Shown: positions 46,932 to 56,948 of the stretch, in pieces
Layout of the letters: every line of letters begins with the position of its first letter
How positions within the stretch are numbered: the stretch's first letter is position 1
Assembly (NCBI GenBank): GCA_943788055.1
Contig: CALSOU010000002.1
Span: forward strand, 186,001 to 250,000
Origin: an uncultured Saprospiraceae bacterium
GTDB taxonomy: Bacteria > Bacteroidota > Bacteroidia > Chitinophagales > Saprospiraceae
Direction of reading: 5' to 3'
Length of the DNA stretch: 64,000 nucleotides
Made by a program: the position numbers and the translations under genes
Notes under the pieces: generated by a model
Told to the model about the DNA's origin: nothing
Database searches by the model: none
What the model saw: the letters and a program-made list of their open reading frames with translations, nothing else

Positions 46932-47207
46932 TCACCATCTAAGAATTAAATCACGTCTCCCAAGAATTCCTGGTGAAACCCAAAATCCTTGCATTGGAAT
47001 ATTGGCAAAAGTAGAATAAAGACGATACACTTCTTCGGAACTCGTTTGGAGCGTATTTAATGCGTCAAAAGCAGATTGCTGCTTTTCAGATAATTCATCA
47101 GTCTGGGAAAGTAAATTTCTAACAAACCCAACTGATGATTCTTTATCAGCTGACTCATTCTTATCTTTAATGTCACAAGAAGATAGAAAAACAAAACCAA
47201 GTAGCAC
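46932..47207 (-). CDS. Small putative lipoprotein, start uncertain
   Basis: 91 aa from a GTG. A hydrophobic stretch with lipobox FLSSC precedes a helical Glu/Lys/Gln-rich body (KESSVGFVRNLLSQTDELSEK). The GTG gives a signal peptide of only 10 residues; the reading frame extends upstream (KSRTLITV) without an ATG before two stop codons. Either the start was lost (pseudogene) or an unusual codon is used. No family recognised. Confidence 0.4.
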   Translation of the reverse strand: MLLGFVFLSSCDIKDKNESADKESSVGFVRNLLSQTDELSEKQQSAFDALNTLQTSSEEVYRLYSTFANIPMQGFWVSPGILGRRDLILRW

Positions 47208-47723
47208 AGTAATTAGAGTTCGGGATTTGATCGCCCTTTATTAAGAATTGATTCTACTTCCTTTTTTCGCTCTTCTGCATCTTACATCTTAATCAGTCTT
47301 TTCGAACAAGACTACTCTAAGTAAGATCTAATGTTATACACAATTAAAACCTCCGATGTACACAAAAAGCAACTTACCTATCAAGATTCTACGTGGCCTT
47401 TAATTCCATCGCCATGCAGTGTGAAAAGCTAGGTTTTGAAATAAACTGATAGTGACGATCTCGTTCAGAATTGTCAATGGAAAAAATAGGATAAGACGCA
47501 TAATCATACTCCTCAAACCGCTTGACCACAATTCCGTTATTTCTACAAGCATTTGGGCGAAAGCCCTTAATACATATTTTTTCTTAAGCGATTGGCTAAA
47601 AGTATACCTTTGGTTTACGTACATTTCCCCTGGAATCATGAAAAGGAGGTTAAAAAACTAGCGGCCTATCAAGGAGTACCTGAAAATACATAGCTATCTA
47701 GTATATTTGCGATAAAAAATTAC
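47208..47723. other. Intergenic region with degenerate coding-like segments
   Basis: 516 bases. Near the end, one frame reads VYVHFPWNHEKEVKKLAAYQ before a stop, which looks like the eroded end of a gene, but I cannot name it. A TATATTTG (47702-47709) 15 bases before the DUF3467 ATG is a -7 match without a clear -33. Confidence 0.35.
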
Positions 47724-48038
47724 ATGGCTGAAAATAAGAAACCCCAAAATCAAGTAAATATAGAATTACCAGAAGAAGTTGCTGAAGGTCTTTATTCTAA
47801 TTTAGCGATTATATCTCATTCACAGTCCGAATTTGTGGTTGATTTTATTCGTATGGTACCAAATGTGCCAAAGGCAAAAGTTAAGTCTAGAATTATTCTC
47901 ACACCCCAACATGCTAAGAGACTACTGAAAGCATTGAATGAGAATGTAAAGAAGTATGAAGCTCAACATGGGAAAGTTGACGATAAGGAACCCACTCAAT
48001 TTCCTCCAATGAACTTCACTCCTACCGCCCAAGCCTAA
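47724..48038 (+). CDS. DUF3467 protein
   Basis: 104 aa, cytosolic. The family hallmark is a short beta/alpha unit: NIELPEEVAEGLYSNLAIIS, SEFVVDFIRMVP, AKVKSRIILTPQHAKRLLKAL. Widely conserved in Bacteroidota beside housekeeping genes; the biochemical role is unknown, with gas-vesicle/regulatory suggestions unproven. Convergent with ruvB. Confidence 0.88.
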   Translation: MAENKKPQNQVNIELPEEVAEGLYSNLAIISHSQSEFVVDFIRMVPNVPKAKVKSRIILTPQHAKRLLKALNENVKKYEAQHGKVDDKEPTQFPPMNFTPTAQA

Positions 48039-48071
48039 ACTTCGATCGTTCTTGAATAGGCAATGTGTATC

Positions 48072-49103
48072 TTAGTCAAACAAGTCGCCTTGTGGACTTG
48101 TTTTTCTATAATTGATGCCGAGATGTTTATAGGCTTTTTCTGTTGCCTCTCGACCACGGGGTGTGCGTTGTATGTAACCTTGCATGATAAGAAATGGCTC
48201 ATGAACTTCTTCTATTGTTCCAGCTTCTTCTCCTATTGCTGTTCCGATTGTGGTGATACCAACAGGTCCACCTTTGAACTTATTAATGATCACTTCAAGG
48301 ATACGATTATCCATTTGATCAAGACCACTTTCGTCAACATTGAGAGCACTCAATCCAAATTTTGCAATCGCTTGGTCGATTACACCAGTACCTTTAATCT
48401 GAGCAAAATCCCTTACACGTCTAAGCAAAGCATTAGCAATCCTTGGAGTACCTCTGCTACGCCTCGCTATTTCATAAGCTCCTTGTTCATCCATTTCAAT
48501 TCCTAGAATATCAGAACTTCGTAGTAAAATACCTTTAAGTGTTTCCACATTGTAGTAATCTAAGTGGAATGTGATTCCAAATCTAGAGCGCATAGGCGAA
48601 GTCAGTAATCCCATTCTTGTAGTCGCCCCAACTAAGGTAAAAGGATTAAGACTAAGTTGTACTGAGCGCGCATTTGGACCAGAATCAATCATAATATCAA
48701 TTCGAAAATCCTCCATCGCAGAATACAAATACTCTTCTACGACCGTATTGAGTCTATGTATTTCATCAATGAATAACACGTCACCTTCATCAAGATTGGT
48801 AAGCAAACCAGCAAGATCACCAGGCTTCTCTAACACCGGACCTGAGGTCATTTTCATACTAGTTCCCAGCTCGTTACTGATAATATATGATAAAGTCGTT
48901 TTACCAAGACCCGGAGGACCATGCAATAAAACGTGATCTAATGACTCTGCTCGCAGCTTTGCTGCTTGTATAAAAATATCCAGATTTTCGACAAGCTTTT
49001 TTTGCCCAGCGAAATCGCTAAGCAACGAAGGTCTAAGTGCCTTGTCTATAAGCTTTTCGTCCGACGAGAAATTCTCATCAGTTGGATCTAGATTTGAATT
49101 CAT
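48072..49103 (-). CDS. ruvB: Holliday junction DNA helicase RuvB
   Basis: 343 aa. Motor of the RuvAB branch-migration complex. Walker [11 protein letters not shown] at 61-70, Walker [10 protein letters not shown], sensor [19 protein letters not shown] with the arginine finger, and the C-terminal winged helix ([13 protein letters not shown]-type; here [15 protein letters not shown]). Length and motifs are fully conventional. 30 bases downstream of a small lipoprotein gene. Confidence 0.97.
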   Translation of the reverse strand: MNSNLDPTDENFSSDEKLIDKALRPSLLSDFAGQKKLVENLDIFIQAAKLRAESLDHVLLHGPPGLGKTTLSYIISNELGTSMKMTSGPVLEKPGDLAGLLTNLDEGDVLFIDEIHRLNTVVEEYLYSAMEDFRIDIMIDSGPNARSVQLSLNPFTLVGATTRMGLLTSPMRSRFGITFHLDYYNVETLKGILLRSSDILGIEMDEQGAYEIARRSRGTPRIANALLRRVRDFAQIKGTGVIDQAIAKFGLSALNVDESGLDQMDNRILEVIINKFKGGPVGITTIGTAIGEEAGTIEEVHEPFLIMQGYIQRTPRGREATEKAYKHLGINYRKTSPQGDLFD

Positions 49104-49133
49104 ATATTTCTGTTAAATATTAATTATTTACTA

Positions 49134-49550
49134 CTAAAATAACCTTAGGTGACTCTTGCGTTTCAAACCATTAGGTACAATATGATCTTCAGAAGTGCAG
49201 ATTGCTTTCAACACAATCGACTCATCTTTATCTAACACCTCATGACCAATTTTCACTCCAGCATTTCTAACAAAAGGAACATCCGTTTCAGGCAGCTCCC
49301 CTGGTAGTACAAGTATTATATTTTGCAATCGAAAATAATAGTGGCAGCCTGCTTCAACTGTGAAATTCTGAATGATTGCTACAGCATTGCAATCCTCTAC
49401 AACAATTGGAATACTTGATTTAGAGTTTTTCTCAGCCATCGGCTTTTGTATTGCCGTACATTGTACAAAAAATACTAATGTAGCAAGAACTATCAATGAA
49501 AGTCTTCCCTGTTGGCAAAAATCTGTCATAGTAATTGTCATATTAAACAT
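49134..49550 (-). CDS. Small putative lipoprotein
   Basis: 138 aa. Hydrophobic N-terminus with lipobox FFVQC, preceded by several candidate starts (49550, 49541, 49529); the last gives the most normal signal peptide. The body is beta-rich (CNAVAIIQNFTVEAGCHYYFRLQNIILVL cut here to CHYYFRLQN), with a basic tail. No family recognised. Same strand and 30 bases before ruvB, possibly co-transcribed. Confidence 0.6.
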   Translation of the reverse strand: MFNMTITMTDFCQQGRLSLIVLATLVFFVQCTAIQKPMAEKNSKSSIPIVVEDCNAVAIIQNFTVEAGCHYYFRLQNIILVLPGELPETDVPFVRNAGVKIGHEVLDKDESIVLKAICTSEDHIVPNGLKRKSHLRLF

Positions 49551-49599
49551 TTCAATCTTGGAATGAAGATAATTTCAAATGTCCAAAACTACTCTTGGA

Positions 49600-51186
49600 T
49601 TAGTATTCTTGTGCTAATAGGTCTAATACCATATTTTCTGTAGTTAGGTTCCTTAGTTTGAAAATAACACTTGATGGATCGTGATCAAAATCAGAACCAT
49701 TCGTGTACTCAAATTCATTCTTTCCCATCAAATAAGTATAGGAATTCTTAAATTCTTGTTGGTTCTGTACGATGTCTTTAATTGCGTCAATAATATAGTC
49801 GAGCTCTTTGTTTGTCAAAGTCGGATGTAAAGACAATCGCACAAATCCCGGCTTAAAGGAATTGTCTCCTTTCAGAATCTTGTTACGTATTTTCTTACTT
49901 GCTTTTTGATCCAAATTCATTAACATGTGGCCATAAGTTCCTGCGCATACACAACCCCCTCGAACTTGAATGCCATATTTGTCATTGAGTACTTTTGTGA
50001 CTAGATTATAGTGGATATTTTTCACATTGAAAGAAACAACGCCATGTCTATTTCGAATATGCTGAGCCATTACTTCCACTTCAGGTATCTCTTCCATAGC
50101 GTCCAAGAAGTGCGTAAGTAACTCGTTTTTACGGGCCTTTATATTATCTACACCCATTTGTTCTTTCAGCTTTACAACAAGTGCAGCTCTTATCCCTTGG
50201 ATAAATGGTGGTGTTCCGCCGTCTTCACGTGCTTCTATATCATCTATATAGTCGTGCATGTACCAAGGATTTGTAAACGAAACGGTTCCTCCTCCGGGAT
50301 TATCTGGTCTTTTATTCTTATACAAAACTTCATTAAAAATCAATATACCTGGCGTTCCTGGTCCTCCTAAAAATTTATGAGGGGAGAAAAATATAGCATC
50401 TAAATATGCATCTTCATCTTCTGGATGCATATCTATCTTGCAGTATGGAGCAGAAGCTGCAAAATCTACAAAGCACAATCCTCCTACTGCATGAATCATT
50501 CTTGAAATCTCGTAGTATGGTGTTTCAATTCCTGTAACATTAGAACAACCAGTGATTGACGCAATCTTAAATTCGCGATCCTTGTATTTATCCAATAATT
50601 CTCTAAAATGATCAATGCAAACTAAGCCGTCCTCATTGAAATTGATAATTTCAACGTCACAGATTGTCTCAAGCCACGAAGTATGATTGGAGTGGTGCTC
50701 CATATGACTAACAAACACAACTGGTTTGTGATTCTCTTTGAAATGATATTTCTGCGCTTGTGCAGCTTTTACTTTTGAAACTAATCTACGAGGATTCTCA
50801 AGGTCTGTACCTTCTAAATATGATTCAAATCGCTCTGGTACCTGCAAGCCCAAAATTCTCTGAAGTTTTGCTATTGCTCCAGTCATACCCGATCCGCAAT
50901 AAATTAGCTTGTCCGCAGGTGAGGCATTGACATGGTCTTTAATAATTTGCTTTGACGCTTCATAGGCACGAGTCATCGTAGTACCTGTTATATTTGATTC
51001 CGTATGGGTGTTAGCAGCATATGGAAGTACATATTTCATGATCTGATCTTCTATCGGTTGATAAAAGCGCGCACTGGCAACCCAATCTGCGTAGAGTATT
51101 TGTCTTTCTCCAAACGGCGTATCAAACTTTTGCTTGTTTCCTATAATATTCTTTCTGAAGGGCTCAAAGTACTGTTCTAAATCCAT
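49600..51186 (-). CDS. Class-V aminotransferase-fold PLP enzyme
   Basis: 528 aa from ATG 51186 (MDLEQYFEPFRK). Fold-type I, class V (cysteine-desulfurase/kynureninase-like). Motifs: YADWVASARFYQPIE, SGMTGAIAKLQ, HMEHHSNHTSW, FVDFAASAPY (cofactor Asp), and the PLP lysine K271 in FFSPHKFLGGPGTPG; later RGGCVCAGTYGH contains Cys residues. Longer than SufS (about 400 aa) because of an extended C-terminus. Function could be a cysteine desulfurase-like or other elimination enzyme; not a proven SufS. Confidence 0.85.
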   Translation of the reverse strand: MDLEQYFEPFRKNIIGNKQKFDTPFGERQILYADWVASARFYQPIEDQIMKYVLPYAANTHTESNITGTTMTRAYEASKQIIKDHVNASPADKLIYCGSGMTGAIAKLQRILGLQVPERFESYLEGTDLENPRRLVSKVKAAQAQKYHFKENHKPVVFVSHMEHHSNHTSWLETICDVEIINFNEDGLVCIDHFRELLDKYKDREFKIASITGCSNVTGIETPYYEISRMIHAVGGLCFVDFAASAPYCKIDMHPEDEDAYLDAIFFSPHKFLGGPGTPGILIFNEVLYKNKRPDNPGGGTVSFTNPWYMHDYIDDIEAREDGGTPPFIQGIRAALVVKLKEQMGVDNIKARKNELLTHFLDAMEEIPEVEVMAQHIRNRHGVVSFNVKNIHYNLVTKVLNDKYGIQVRGGCVCAGTYGHMLMNLDQKASKKIRNKILKGDNSFKPGFVRLSLHPTLTNKELDYIIDAIKDIVQNQQEFKNSYTYLMGKNEFEYTNGSDFDHDPSSVIFKLRNLTTENMVLDLLAQEY

Positions 51187-51264
51187 AAAATATGTGTTTG
51201 ATGCTATCAAATTTGATCAAAGTAAATATACAGAAATTTGTTGATGCATTGATATCGAATTTCA

Positions 51265-51852
51265 CTACCAACCTATATACCTCGGGACTGCTTGTCCATT
51301 CATTTTCAAATAGACTGTCAACTGTCCTTTATGATGACTCATATGATCATTCATTAATCTCAAGATCTGCACGTTGTTCATCGGACCAGCAAAAAAATCC
51401 CTTACAACATAATACCCCTTTACATCGTAGTTCTCCACTGCCGAATACGAATATCCAAATGCTTGATCTACAAGATCAAGGAGAGTCTCTTTCGTAAAAG
51501 TTCTGATTTTGTAACCACTGTCAAAACCGCCACCTTCAAAATAATCAGTGCTTAACCACACCATATTACTTACCATGTGAACAACTGTCTCGGAAAAAGA
51601 CTTGGATGATTCAACTGGTTTGAAATCAAGTCTATGTTCAGACATGTTACCGATCAAGTCTTTCAGATACTGTTCTGAATTTCTCCATTTGGTAAGAAAG
51701 TCTCTTTTCAACTGTTCATCATGGGAGAGCGTATCACCACTTTTAGAAGTGATTTCTCTAATTGCCTCTGTCAAGTCTCCTTGACTATAAGAAACACTGC
51801 TTATAGATATCAACAAAATGAACACTGTGATCGATTTTGCAATTAATTTCAT
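51265..51852 (-). CDS. Secreted DinB-family protein
   Basis: 195 aa from ATG 51852, which begins a signal peptide ending SSVSYSQ; an in-frame upstream start (51912) is disfavoured since the promoter lies inside that extension. DinB four-helix fold: FSETVVHMVSNMVWLS and NDHMSHHKGQLTVYLKMNG supply the His residues of a divalent-metal site. DinB-like proteins are often thiol-dependent S-transferases; export makes this one unusual. Substrate unknown. Confidence 0.82.
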   Translation of the reverse strand: MKLIAKSITVFILLISISSVSYSQGDLTEAIREITSKSGDTLSHDEQLKRDFLTKWRNSEQYLKDLIGNMSEHRLDFKPVESSKSFSETVVHMVSNMVWLSTDYFEGGGFDSGYKIRTFTKETLLDLVDQAFGYSYSAVENYDVKGYYVVRDFFAGPMNNVQILRLMNDHMSHHKGQLTVYLKMNGQAVPRYIGW

Positions 51853-51869
51853 ACTAGGGATTTTGCACT

Positions 51870-51900
51870 CAAAGGTAATTGCACTAAGTGGTTCTGCAAA
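51870..51900 (-). promoter_or_regulatory. Bacteroidota-type promoter for the DinB gene
   Basis: On the minus strand TTTG (51900-51897), 19 bases, then TACCTTTG (51877-51870): exact fit to TTTG-N19-TAnnTTTG. Predicted transcript start about 12 bases before the ATG at 51852. Confidence 0.78.
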
Positions 51901-51939
51901 AATTCTAAACACCTTAAAACAATAGCTTTAATGATTCTC

Positions 51940-51970
51940 TTTCAAAGTTTGAAAATTGGCTGTACTTTTG
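51940..51970 (+). promoter_or_regulatory. Probable Bacteroidota-type promoter
   Basis: TTTC (51940-51943), 19 bases, then TACTTTTG (51963-51970). Three of four -33 bases and the full -7 match. Faces away from the DinB promoter, giving a divergent pair within 135 bases. Confidence 0.6.
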
Positions 51971-51986
51971 TACAAATTTTCAACTG

Positions 51987-52697
51987 ATGATGACAAGAAA
52001 TCTTTTACTCGGAATTATATGCTCAATTGCATTTCTAGCTAGCTGCAAAAGTGACGCTAAAGAACTTCAGACATCCACCGAAGCATCTGAAACCACTTTA
52101 ACAAAGAGTGACACTAGAGAACGAGACAGTCTACAGATTGTTAAAAAATTAGAATCTGGCGGAAGAGACGTTAATCCAGCGGAGATTTCAAAGATGCTAG
52201 ACCAGACTGAAGAATTAAAGCAAAAAAGCCTAGCTCAGAAAGATGGAATACCTAGTGTATGTCCGCTCCTTTCACCTAGTGATATTGCAAGTGCATTTGG
52301 CATAGAGGAATCTACTGTCAAAGAATCAGATGGGAATCGCCAATCAACACCAAATAGCAATTCAAAGTCATGTTTTTGGCGTTGGAATGATTCAGGTATC
52401 GTTGTACAAATTAGTGACAACCCGCTACCAGAAGAGGTAAATGACTGGGGTACGAGATACATCAACACAAAAAAATCGACAGGAGAAAAAATGATGTCCT
52501 CAGCTGAGGAGAGATTTCTTTTCACTGATTTCAAAGGTCCTGGAAAATATAATATCTACAATCCAGATTTAGGTAAGTTTTATGCTACTAAAGGCGAAGA
52601 CCTTATAATAAGTTTGATTTTCAACGGAAACTTTAAAAAGAGAAAGCAACTTAGCATTGCTACAGAGCTACTTGATGCAATTTTCGACAAGTTGTAA
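51987..52697 (+). CDS. Hypothetical lipoprotein
   Basis: 236 aa. Lipobox FLASC (Cys21). A charged linker rich in Ser/Thr/Glu (about 22-75) leads to a globular domain with SVCPLLSPSDIASAFGI, CFWRWNDSGIVVQIS and MMSSAEERFLFTDFKGPG; two Cys residues may pair. The pattern resembles DUF3558-like or other prokaryotic ligand-binding lipoproteins, but I would not assign it. Divergent from the DinB gene. Confidence 0.75.
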   Translation: MMTRNLLLGIICSIAFLASCKSDAKELQTSTEASETTLTKSDTRERDSLQIVKKLESGGRDVNPAEISKMLDQTEELKQKSLAQKDGIPSVCPLLSPSDIASAFGIEESTVKESDGNRQSTPNSNSKSCFWRWNDSGIVVQISDNPLPEEVNDWGTRYINTKKSTGEKMMSSAEERFLFTDFKGPGKYNIYNPDLGKFYATKGEDLIISLIFNGNFKKRKQLSIATELLDAIFDKL

Positions 52698-52763
52698 TTT
52701 CATTTCGGCGTTTAGTAAACTATTACTGCTTGCAAGAAACAACGAAACAACTTTTATTATCGA

Positions 52764-53369
52764 TCAGAGCCAGCTTGTCCAATTATGGATTGAACTTGAG
52801 AGGTTAGTGCCATCAGGTTCTCTGACTTTCACATGTTGCTTCAAGATGGTATTCATTAGAGATTCATAAGGTATAACTTCAATCTCTTTCTTTTTGAGAC
52901 TGTTATCCTCAAGTGCGTTCGTGTACCTGTTTGGAAAACTTAGATTTGTAACAATCACTTCTTTAACAATTGCTTCATTTCCGCCTAGATTAAACTGCAA
53001 TTCAGTGCGAATCGCTTCTACAAACTCCTCTCGTTGAGTAGTAAAAACAGAGTCAATAGTGAGAAATTTCACTGTCTGCAGATCTGCGATCTCACGTGGT
53101 TGTGCTTTCAATACTAACGAGTCGAATGCTCTCACACCCTCAAATGACTGTCTAAAAATGTCAACGTTGGCCACTTTCCATCGATAAGTAAGATCTACAG
53201 AAATTGGTGCTCCGTCAGCAAGTCTGAGTTGGGCAAGCTTTGCTTCCAAAACGTGATCCTTGATAAAATCGAAAGGAATAGACACTTCTGAATCTTGCTC
53301 ACTTTTTATGGATGATTGAAGCAAAAGAACAATCGCGAATGAGGTAATAATGATTGGCAGCTTTTTCAT
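52764..53369 (-). CDS. Exported SPFH/prohibitin-like small protein
   Basis: 201 aa from ATG 53369; hydrophobic N-terminal segment (IIITSFAIVLLLQ) serves as signal or anchor. The body recalls the SPFH core: DLTYRWKVANVDIFRQSF, FDSLVLKAQPREI, REEFVEAIRTELQFNLG, and IVTNLSFPNRYTNALE. It lacks the long coiled coil that normally follows SPFH and ends in a short polar tail. Function unknown. Family call is by motif shape only. Confidence 0.55.
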   Translation of the reverse strand: MKKLPIIITSFAIVLLLQSSIKSEQDSEVSIPFDFIKDHVLEAKLAQLRLADGAPISVDLTYRWKVANVDIFRQSFEGVRAFDSLVLKAQPREIADLQTVKFLTIDSVFTTQREEFVEAIRTELQFNLGGNEAIVKEVIVTNLSFPNRYTNALEDNSLKKKEIEVIPYESLMNTILKQHVKVREPDGTNLSSSIHNWTSWL

Positions 53370-53648
53370 AAAATCAGATTTTAATGAATTATAATTTTGA
53401 TTACAATACAAATATCAGTTGGAGATGTGCTTGTCAATTTGCCAAATGGATATTCGTCGTATTCCGCTGGATATTCGTTGCCAATGGATGGAAATCGATA
53501 AAATTAAATACCAAGATTATCTTCTCAATACTGCTCAATCTTAAGATTTAGGGCAATCCCAACTATTAAGCTATGGAAAATGTTAGTTGGTCTAAATTGC
53601 CATGCAACTATTCCTTGAAAAAAGCATCTTTACAAAAACACCCAACTA
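53370..53648. other. Intergenic region with a 10-base direct repeat
   Basis: Divergent spacer. GGATATTCGT occurs twice near 53450-53485, about 20 bases apart. No gene seen. Confidence 0.3.
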
Positions 53649-56099
53649 ATGAAGGTTCTTATCACCCTATTTCTTTCGATATCTTTCTTGAATTTTAATT
53701 ACGCTGTTGAGCTATACGACGGACCAAAAACTACGGCTGAACTTAAAGGCCAACTGGTCGATGGTAACGATCAGCCAGTTGGTTTTGCAAATGTTGCATT
53801 ATATCTTGCACAAGATGGAAGTCTTGCAAAGGTTGAGATCACTGATGAATCCGGTAGATTCAGTTTTAGTAAAATCAATCCCGGAGTTTACAACCTCGAA
53901 GCAAGCTTTGTAGGTTTTACACCACTGAAAGTTGAGGCGATAAGTCTAATTGAAAATCAACAGAAGGATCTGGGATCTCTAAAAATGGTGTCCGACGCAG
54001 TTGAACTTGAAGGTGCCACAGTTACGGCTAAACGAGTTATGGTCGAAGTAAAGCCTGATCGTACGGTCTTTAATGTTGAAGGTACAATCAATAGTGCTGG
54101 AGAAAACGGTCTGGGACTTTTGCGCAAAGCACCTGGAGTTCTAGTCGATAACAACAATAACATATCTGTTATGAGTCGATCAGGTGTATTAATCTATGTT
54201 GATGGAAAGCGCTTACCTATTAACGGGGATGCATTAACGAATTACCTAGAGAATCTTCCTGCTGAACAAATAGATCGAATTGACATCATTACCAACCCAG
54301 GAGCTAAATACGAAGCAGAAGGCAATGCAGGTATAATTGATATACGGTTGAAAAAGGATAAATCGATTGGAGCAAATGGGAGTGTAAGTACTAATGTTTC
54401 GCAAGGTCGATATGCAACAGCAGGTGGAAGTCTTAGTGGTAACTATCGGAACAAAAAGCTCAATACATTCGCTACTCTTGGTCTCAATGCCGGCACGCGG
54501 TATAATGACATGGACTTTCTAAATTTCCAAAATAACTTACTAATTGACGAGTACAATTTCAGTAAAACAAACTTCAACGACAACAATGTACGTTTTGGAA
54601 CTGATTTCTTCGTAGCAAAAAATCACACAGTTGGTTTTCTAGTTACTGGGGGTGTAGGGTCAAATAGCTCGATTTCCGATAATTTTAGTACAATTTCTAC
54701 TGGTTTAGGTACGCCAATAGATAGTATTCTGATAGCTAACAATGAAACAGAAGGTACAAATGACAGGCTTACCTTTAACGTGAATTATGCGTGGAATACT
54801 GGAAAAAAGAGTCTAAACATCGATGCAGATTACGGTACATACAATAATGATGCGGACTACTTTCAACCTAATCTATATTACGATCAAAGCCGAGAAGAAC
54901 TCTTAAGTTCGAATATTACTTCGTATAGAACACCCACCCAGATAAATATCGCTACGTTTAAAATTGACTATGAAATACCGTTGCTCAAAGGAACATTTGG
55001 AGTAGGAACAAAACTTTCGAATGTTGGAACGACAAATGAGTTTTTATTCAACAACATTATCAACGATGAGGTTATTTTCAACAATCAACGATCAAATACT
55101 TTTGACTATTCAGAAACTGTTTACGCTGGTTATGTGAACTATGCGACCAACTTGAGCAAAAAAATTGGCTTTTCAGCCGGTGTGAGAACTGAAGTTACCG
55201 ATGTAACAGGCGATCTTAAAGCTTTTGACGTAAGTCTCAACGAAGATCCCATTTCTCAATTCTATACAAACTATTTTCCAACAGTTGGTTTAACTTATCA
55301 GCTAAAACCGATGCAGAGCCTTTCTTTGAATTTTGGTAGTAGAATAAATAGACCAGACTATAATGTTTTGAATCCTTTCCGTGTTCAAATGAGCGAGCTT
55401 TCCTTTAGTAAGGGAAACGCTTTCCTATTGCCTGAAAGAGTTTACAATGCCGAACTAGGTTACACTTTGAATTACCGCTTCAATTTCAAATTGGGATATA
55501 GTAAAACTTATGATCAGATCACTCGTCTTATTGGTCCAGATGATGAAGATCCTCGAGCAGGCTTTATAACTTGGGCAAACCTTGCCGAACAAGAGGTTTT
55601 TAGCTTTAATGCTTCCCTACCCTTTCAGATTACAGAATGGTGGTCGCTGTACCTGAATGCGAATGCTTCGCAGATCAGTAATAAAGCAGAATATGATGGC
55701 GGAGGAATTGTAGACGTACAGGTTTTCAACTATAGTTTTTTTCAACAACAGACCTTTGAGTTGCCTAAGAAATTCACAGCAGAAATATCAGGCTGGTATG
55801 GTGGACCTGGTGTATGGGGTGGTGTATTTTTGTACGATCCACAATGGTCTCTCAATTTAGGATTGCAGCGCAAATTCTTGAATGATAAAATGAATGTAAA
55901 ATTGAGCGTCAATGATATATTTTTCCAAAGTGGTTGGACTGGGGAGTCTTCGTTCAATGGACTTGTCTCATCGGGGCGTGGTAATTGGGATAGTAGACGA
56001 GCAGCTCTTGCAGTAAGTTATAATTTTGGTAATTCTAATATCAAATCTAGACTTAGAAAAACTGGTCTTGAAGATGAATCTAAGCGAGTTGGGAATTAG
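53649..56099 (+). CDS. TonB-dependent receptor, outer-membrane beta-barrel family
   Basis: 816 aa. Signal peptide at 1-19; CarboxypepD-regulatory domain at about 30-105 (ELKGQLVDGNDQPVGFANV, ITDESGRFSFSKINPGVY); plug at about 115-215 (GLGLLRKAPGVLVDNNNNISV, VLIYVDGKRLP, IDRIDIITNPGAKYEAEGNAG); barrel to the end. This is the OMP_b-brl_3 subtype, typical of receptors of unknown ligand without SusD. Single gene. Confidence 0.9.
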   Translation: MKVLITLFLSISFLNFNYAVELYDGPKTTAELKGQLVDGNDQPVGFANVALYLAQDGSLAKVEITDESGRFSFSKINPGVYNLEASFVGFTPLKVEAISLIENQQKDLGSLKMVSDAVELEGATVTAKRVMVEVKPDRTVFNVEGTINSAGENGLGLLRKAPGVLVDNNNNISVMSRSGVLIYVDGKRLPINGDALTNYLENLPAEQIDRIDIITNPGAKYEAEGNAGIIDIRLKKDKSIGANGSVSTNVSQGRYATAGGSLSGNYRNKKLNTFATLGLNAGTRYNDMDFLNFQNNLLIDEYNFSKTNFNDNNVRFGTDFFVAKNHTVGFLVTGGVGSNSSISDNFSTISTGLGTPIDSILIANNETEGTNDRLTFNVNYAWNTGKKSLNIDADYGTYNNDADYFQPNLYYDQSREELLSSNITSYRTPTQINIATFKIDYEIPLLKGTFGVGTKLSNVGTTNEFLFNNIINDEVIFNNQRSNTFDYSETVYAGYVNYATNLSKKIGFSAGVRTEVTDVTGDLKAFDVSLNEDPISQFYTNYFPTVGLTYQLKPMQSLSLNFGSRINRPDYNVLNPFRVQMSELSFSKGNAFLLPERVYNAELGYTLNYRFNFKLGYSKTYDQITRLIGPDDEDPRAGFITWANLAEQEVFSFNASLPFQITEWWSLYLNANASQISNKAEYDGGGIVDVQVFNYSFFQQQTFELPKKFTAEISGWYGGPGVWGGVFLYDPQWSLNLGLQRKFLNDKMNVKLSVNDIFFQSGWTGESSFNGLVSSGRGNWDSRRAALAVSYNFGNSNIKSRLRKTGLEDESKRVGN

Positions 56100-56185
56100 A
56101 AAAATACATTGCTGTAAGCAGATTAATCTTATGAAATTTTATTAGAAACTGTAATCGTTAGATATACCTAAAAAACAATCTAAAT

Positions 56186-56742
56186 ATGAAAACATTTCTT
56201 TCCCTACTTTTTTCGAATATGATACGTAACTACCATTTCTGCTTTAGCTGAGGGAATTAGATTCTTTGACATTTCATGCGCCACCATTAATGAAGATTTC
56301 ATTGACAAGACTTCTGAAGCTTTTGGCAATCCAGAACTTCAATTGAACGAAAATGGAATCGGAATTGGAGGTATTGGAATGTTTATTATTCAGAAAATTG
56401 TAGTTGGTGGTGGAGGCGCTGTTTTTATAAATAGCGACAACCAAGACTTTATGATGAACGTGGGCCATGGATATGATTTCGCTGGATGGGATTTTTCCAA
56501 TAATCAATCAATGATTGTAGCCGCATCTTTACGATTGGGTGGCTTTGGAATTCAAGTTGACACAATCAAGACTTTTGAGGTTGCACCTGGTCTAGCCTAG
56601 GGATTGACTGCTTATTATAATGCTCCTGTTACTGCGTGCACTTGACAATATAATGAGGTAGACATTGCGGGTGTTGAACAACGTGATTACAGCCATTTGA
56701 GATTGACACGGAAATTAGGTGGTGGTGCTTTTAACAGATAAG
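56186..56742 (+). pseudogene. Remnant of a secreted outer-membrane-type protein
   Basis: An ATG at 56186 starts a signal-like MKTFLSLLF that soon hits a stop; another frame continues with RFFDISCATINEDFIDK and the longest open piece (56343-56600) with GIGIGGIGMFIIQKIVVGGG, VGHGYDFAGWDF and LRLGGFGIQV. After a TAG the same frame goes on (GLTAYYNAPVTACT) to more stops. Glycine/aromatic alternation suggests a beta-barrel or surface protein. Broken by at least one frameshift and three nonsense codons. Confidence 0.65.
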
Positions 56743-56948
56743 CAATCGGACATAGACGTGACTACTGGGTACTACTAGAAAGTAGTATTTGTACTCTTAA
56801 AACCTATAGTCTGTGCAAAATTTCCATGTTATTTCTTGAATTTTATTACTACGCCAATTCGTTGTTATTTGCTATTCCCGATAATGGAGAAATCTGCCGT
56901 ACTTCTTAACTTATAAATTCCCTAATTTTGAGGTATTAAACATTTAGT

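Noticed and set aside
47400-47661. Opposed ORFs of 79 and 69 codons
   Set aside because: No domain, signal or promoter; mutually antisense and in a degenerate-looking spacer.
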